Positions 61,875 through 64,000 of a stretch of 64,000 nucleotides of DNA are shown piece after piece. Made by a program: the position numbers and the translations under genes. Below the pieces are notes generated by a model. The model saw nothing but the letters and a program-made list of their open reading frames with translations. It did no database searches and was not told the origin of the DNA. The DNA is taken from NCBI RefSeq assembly GCF_001269905.1, contig NZ_LHVK01000029.1:1-64000 (forward strand), given 5' to 3'. Source of the DNA: Pseudomonas corrugata. Its GTDB lineage: Bacteria; Pseudomonadota; Gammaproteobacteria; Pseudomonadales; Pseudomonadaceae. Each line of letters begins with the position of its first letter. Within the stretch, counting starts at the first letter, position 1.

Positions 61875-63241
61875 TTGTCCCACTCTCGATCGTCAGCCTG
61901 CTGGGGCTGGTTTGCCTGGCCTTGTTGGCCAGCCCCTATCCATTCCTGGCGCCGGGGGCGGTGCTGGGCCTTGTGGGTGTCGCCGTGCTCTATCGCAAAC
62001 CCGGCTGGGGCCTGCTGGGTATCGCTGCGCTGGTACCGTTCGAAGGGCTGTTCAAGGACAACCCGCTCTCCGGCAGCAAATTCTTCGGCCTGGCACTGAT
62101 ACTGATACTGATGCTGCAACTGGCCCTGCACCAGATTCCGGGCACCCGCCTGCGCAGCAATATCTGGCGGCCGCTGCTCGGTTTCCTGCTGCTGTACGGC
62201 CTGAGCCTTTGCCTGTCGGACAGCCTGGAGCTGTCGATGACCCATTTTCGCGAACTGAGCGTGGGCTTGATCCTGTTCGTCATTACCCTGCTGATCGGCC
62301 GCGAACTGAACCTCGATATGTTCTGCCGCCTGATGACGCTGAGTGTCACCATCACCTGCGTGCTGGCGATGTTTTCTTCCAAATATCAGGACCAGGGCCG
62401 CGCCTCGGGCCTGCTGGAAGACCCGAACACCTTCGCCCTGCTGATCGCCTTTACCGCACCATTGGCATTGCTGCTGGTGGTGCGCGGGCCGAACCTGCTG
62501 CACCGGTTGTTCTGGACCGGCTGTTTCATCCTGCTGCTGGGCGGCATGACCAAGACCGAATCGCGCTCGGGGCTGGTGGTGCTCCTGCTCAGCCTGGTGA
62601 TCGGTCTGTATCACTATCGTGCGCAACTGCCGCGCATCCGTCCAAGGCATCTGGGGTTTGCCATGCTCGGGCTGGCGCTCCTGGTGCCCCTGGCGATCGC
62701 CGTGATGCCGGCGGGCTACGTCGCACGTATCCAGTCGTTGAGCATCCTCAGCGCCGGCGCCAATGCCCACAAGGATGAATCCCTCGGTCGGCGAGCCTCG
62801 TACATTGTGGTCGGCAGCCAGATGATCCGCGAAAACCCGATACTCGGCAGCGGCCCCGGGACCTTCCCTCTGCACTACGCGCCCACTGGCTACGCCAAAG
62901 CGTTCTCGGCCAATCGCAAGTTGGGGGATCTGTATCGCCGGGCCCACAACACCTATCTGGAAATCTTCAGCGAAATCGGCATTCCGGGCGGGCTGATGTT
63001 CGTCGGCATGCTGGTCCTGGGCCTGTACAACCTGCTGCATGCCCGCCGGCTCTGGCTGGCACGTCGGGACTGGGTGCAGGCGGATCTGCTGACACACCTG
63101 GGCATGAGCTTCCTGTCGCTGATGCTGTTCCTGATGTTCCTCAGTGCACCGAACCATAAGCTGCTGTGGATCATGCTCGCCTTGACCAGTGTGTTGCGCC
63201 ACGAGGCCGAACAGGCTCCCCTCCAGGAGGCGCGCCCATGA
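61871..63241 (+). CDS. O-antigen ligase/polymerase-like (Wzy) membrane protein
   Basis: The 456-residue product has about ten hydrophobic helices and a large periplasmic loop (about 285-370) with SLGRRASYIVVGSQMIRENPILGSGPGTFPLHY, the Wzy_C/O-antigen ligase signature with the conserved Arg and Gly-rich turn. In this cluster it is the likely polymerase. It overlaps both neighbours by 4 bases. Confidence 0.85.
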   Translation: MIVPLSIVSLLGLVCLALLASPYPFLAPGAVLGLVGVAVLYRKPGWGLLGIAALVPFEGLFKDNPLSGSKFFGLALILILMLQLALHQIPGTRLRSNIWRPLLGFLLLYGLSLCLSDSLELSMTHFRELSVGLILFVITLLIGRELNLDMFCRLMTLSVTITCVLAMFSSKYQDQGRASGLLEDPNTFALLIAFTAPLALLLVVRGPNLLHRLFWTGCFILLLGGMTKTESRSGLVVLLLSLVIGLYHYRAQLPRIRPRHLGFAMLGLALLVPLAIAVMPAGYVARIQSLSILSAGANAHKDESLGRRASYIVVGSQMIRENPILGSGPGTFPLHYAPTGYAKAFSANRKLGDLYRRAHNTYLEIFSEIGIPGGLMFVGMLVLGLYNLLHARRLWLARRDWVQADLLTHLGMSFLSLMLFLMFLSAPNHKLLWIMLALTSVLRHEAEQAPLQEARP

Positions 63242-64000
63242 ACCGGGTCAGCATCGTGATCCCGATGTACAACGAGGCCCGGCACATCGGCCGTACCTTG
63301 CGCGCAGCGCAGGAAGCGGCCCGCCAGGCCCAGCTGGAGTGCGAACTGATCGTGGTGGACAACGGCTCCGACGACCATGGCCCGCGCATCGCCAACGAAC
63401 TGGGCGCGCGGGTGTTGATCGTGCCCGGTGTGCATATCGGTGCACTGCGCAACCGCGGCGCGGCGGTTGCCCATGGCGACTGGCTGGCGTTCATCGACGC
63501 CGACATCGAGATGCCGGCCAACTGGCTCAAGCTGCTGCTGAAACTGGAAGGTCACCAGGGCGATGTATTGGGCCTGGACCTCGACACTCCCTGCCAGGCA
63601 CCTTGGTTCGCCGAAGCCTGGCAGCGCCGCAGCCAGCGTCCCGGTTCCCATCGCCTGGACCGGGTGCAGTGGCTGCCCAGCGCCAATCTGTTGATGCGTC
63701 GGTCGTGGTTCGAGCGGGTCGGCGGCTTCGACGAAACCCTGCGCACCGGCGAGGACAAGGACTTCTCCCTGCGCCTGCGCCAGCTCGACGCGCAACTGTT
63801 GCTGGTCAACGAATGCGTAGCCTTGCATTGGGGCTACGAAGGCAGTTGGCGTGAGTGGATGAGCAAGGAACTGTGGCGCCAGGGCAGTCATCTGCAATTG
63901 CTGCGCAGCCATGGTCCGAGCTTGCGCCTGCTGCGTTTCCCGATGCTGTCCATCGCGGCCTGGGGCCTGGATCTGCTGGCGCTGGTCGCCTTGCTCCAGG
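63238..64000 (+). CDS. GT2-family glycosyltransferase, cut by window edge
   Basis: The first 254 codons show a GT-A family 2 fold: RVSIVIPMYNEARHIGRTL, IVVDNGSDD, ALRNRGAAVAHGDWLAFIDADIEMP with the DxD metal site, and ERVGGFDETLRTGEDKDFSLRLRQ. GGAGGCGCGCCC precedes the ATG, which overlaps the previous stop. The frame is still open at 64000, where a hydrophobic segment begins, so the protein probably has C-terminal membrane helices. Confidence 0.88.
   Translation, partial: MNRVSIVIPMYNEARHIGRTLRAAQEAARQAQLECELIVVDNGSDDHGPRIANELGARVLIVPGVHIGALRNRGAAVAHGDWLAFIDADIEMPANWLKLLLKLEGHQGDVLGLDLDTPCQAPWFAEAWQRRSQRPGSHRLDRVQWLPSANLLMRRSWFERVGGFDETLRTGEDKDFSLRLRQLDAQLLLVNECVALHWGYEGSWREWMSKELWRQGSHLQLLRSHGPSLRLLRFPMLSIAAWGLDLLALVALLQ

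Overview
The window looks like chromosome from a fluorescent-group Pseudomonas. The reasons are the GC-rich codon use, the gene order thrS-infC-rpmI-rplT-pheS-pheT-ihfA-merR-tRNA-Pro, an RsmE-type CsrA protein, pseudomonad-restricted small families (DUF1654, DUF6124-like), and many pseudomonad REP/REPIN hairpins between genes. Most of it is ordinary core chromosome with short accessory patches.

Layout. 1-2.0 kb: a degraded accessory patch beside the 3' end of a tRNA-Pro gene. It holds the start of an IS transposase gene, gene remnants, a deaminase-like toxin-type ORF without a clear start, and small phage-type genes, one broken by a stop. 2.0-9.5 kb (minus): tRNA-Pro and the translation operon thrS to ihfA/merR. 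10-12 kb: small genes (a periplasmic Cys-rich protein, a cold-shock protein, an I78-type inhibitor lipoprotein, two hypotheticals). 12-19 kb (minus): a ribose operon rbsBACRKD that ends in an exported nucleoside hydrolase, with a perfect LacI-type palindrome upstream of rbsB. 19.3-20.3 kb: a LexA box ahead of DUF1654 and an exported endonuclease I. 20.4-26.7 kb: a SPOR lipoprotein, rsmE, a DUF2214 membrane protein, cysS, glnS, and divergent ppiB-lpxH.

26.9-31.8 kb (minus): a marR-OMF-emrA-emrB efflux operon with two MarR-type palindromes. 32-37.4 kb (minus): tamA-tamB. 37.4-45.6 kb: a GNAT protein, xthA, a PstS/OmpA chimera, a DUF6124-like gene with a hairpin-rich leader, a carboxypeptidase G2 homologue, an alpha/beta hydrolase, and 2-oxoadipate dioxygenase hglS. 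46 kb: an orphan T6SS hcp with a sigma-54-like promoter. 47-51.7 kb (minus): two small genes and a LolD/FtsX/AttH export set. 51.8-52.2 kb: a tandem threefold REPIN array. 52.2-53.9 kb: a membrane sulfatase-fold transferase. 54.3 kb to the end: an exopolysaccharide operon, cut by the window edge.

The exopolysaccharide genes fit one pathway. UDP-glucose is oxidised to UDP-glucuronate and epimerised, a WcaJ-type transferase primes the lipid, and GT4 and GT2 enzymes extend the repeat. A Wzy-like protein polymerises it, and a PCP plus a Wza-like lipoprotein control length and export. The P-loop protein in the cluster has lost its Walker A lysine. The observations most worth following are the deaminase-like ORF, a REPIN class nested inside a second hairpin family, the DUF6124-like leader, and the exopolysaccharide cluster with its pseudokinase. 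All calls come from reading the sequence; no searches were run.
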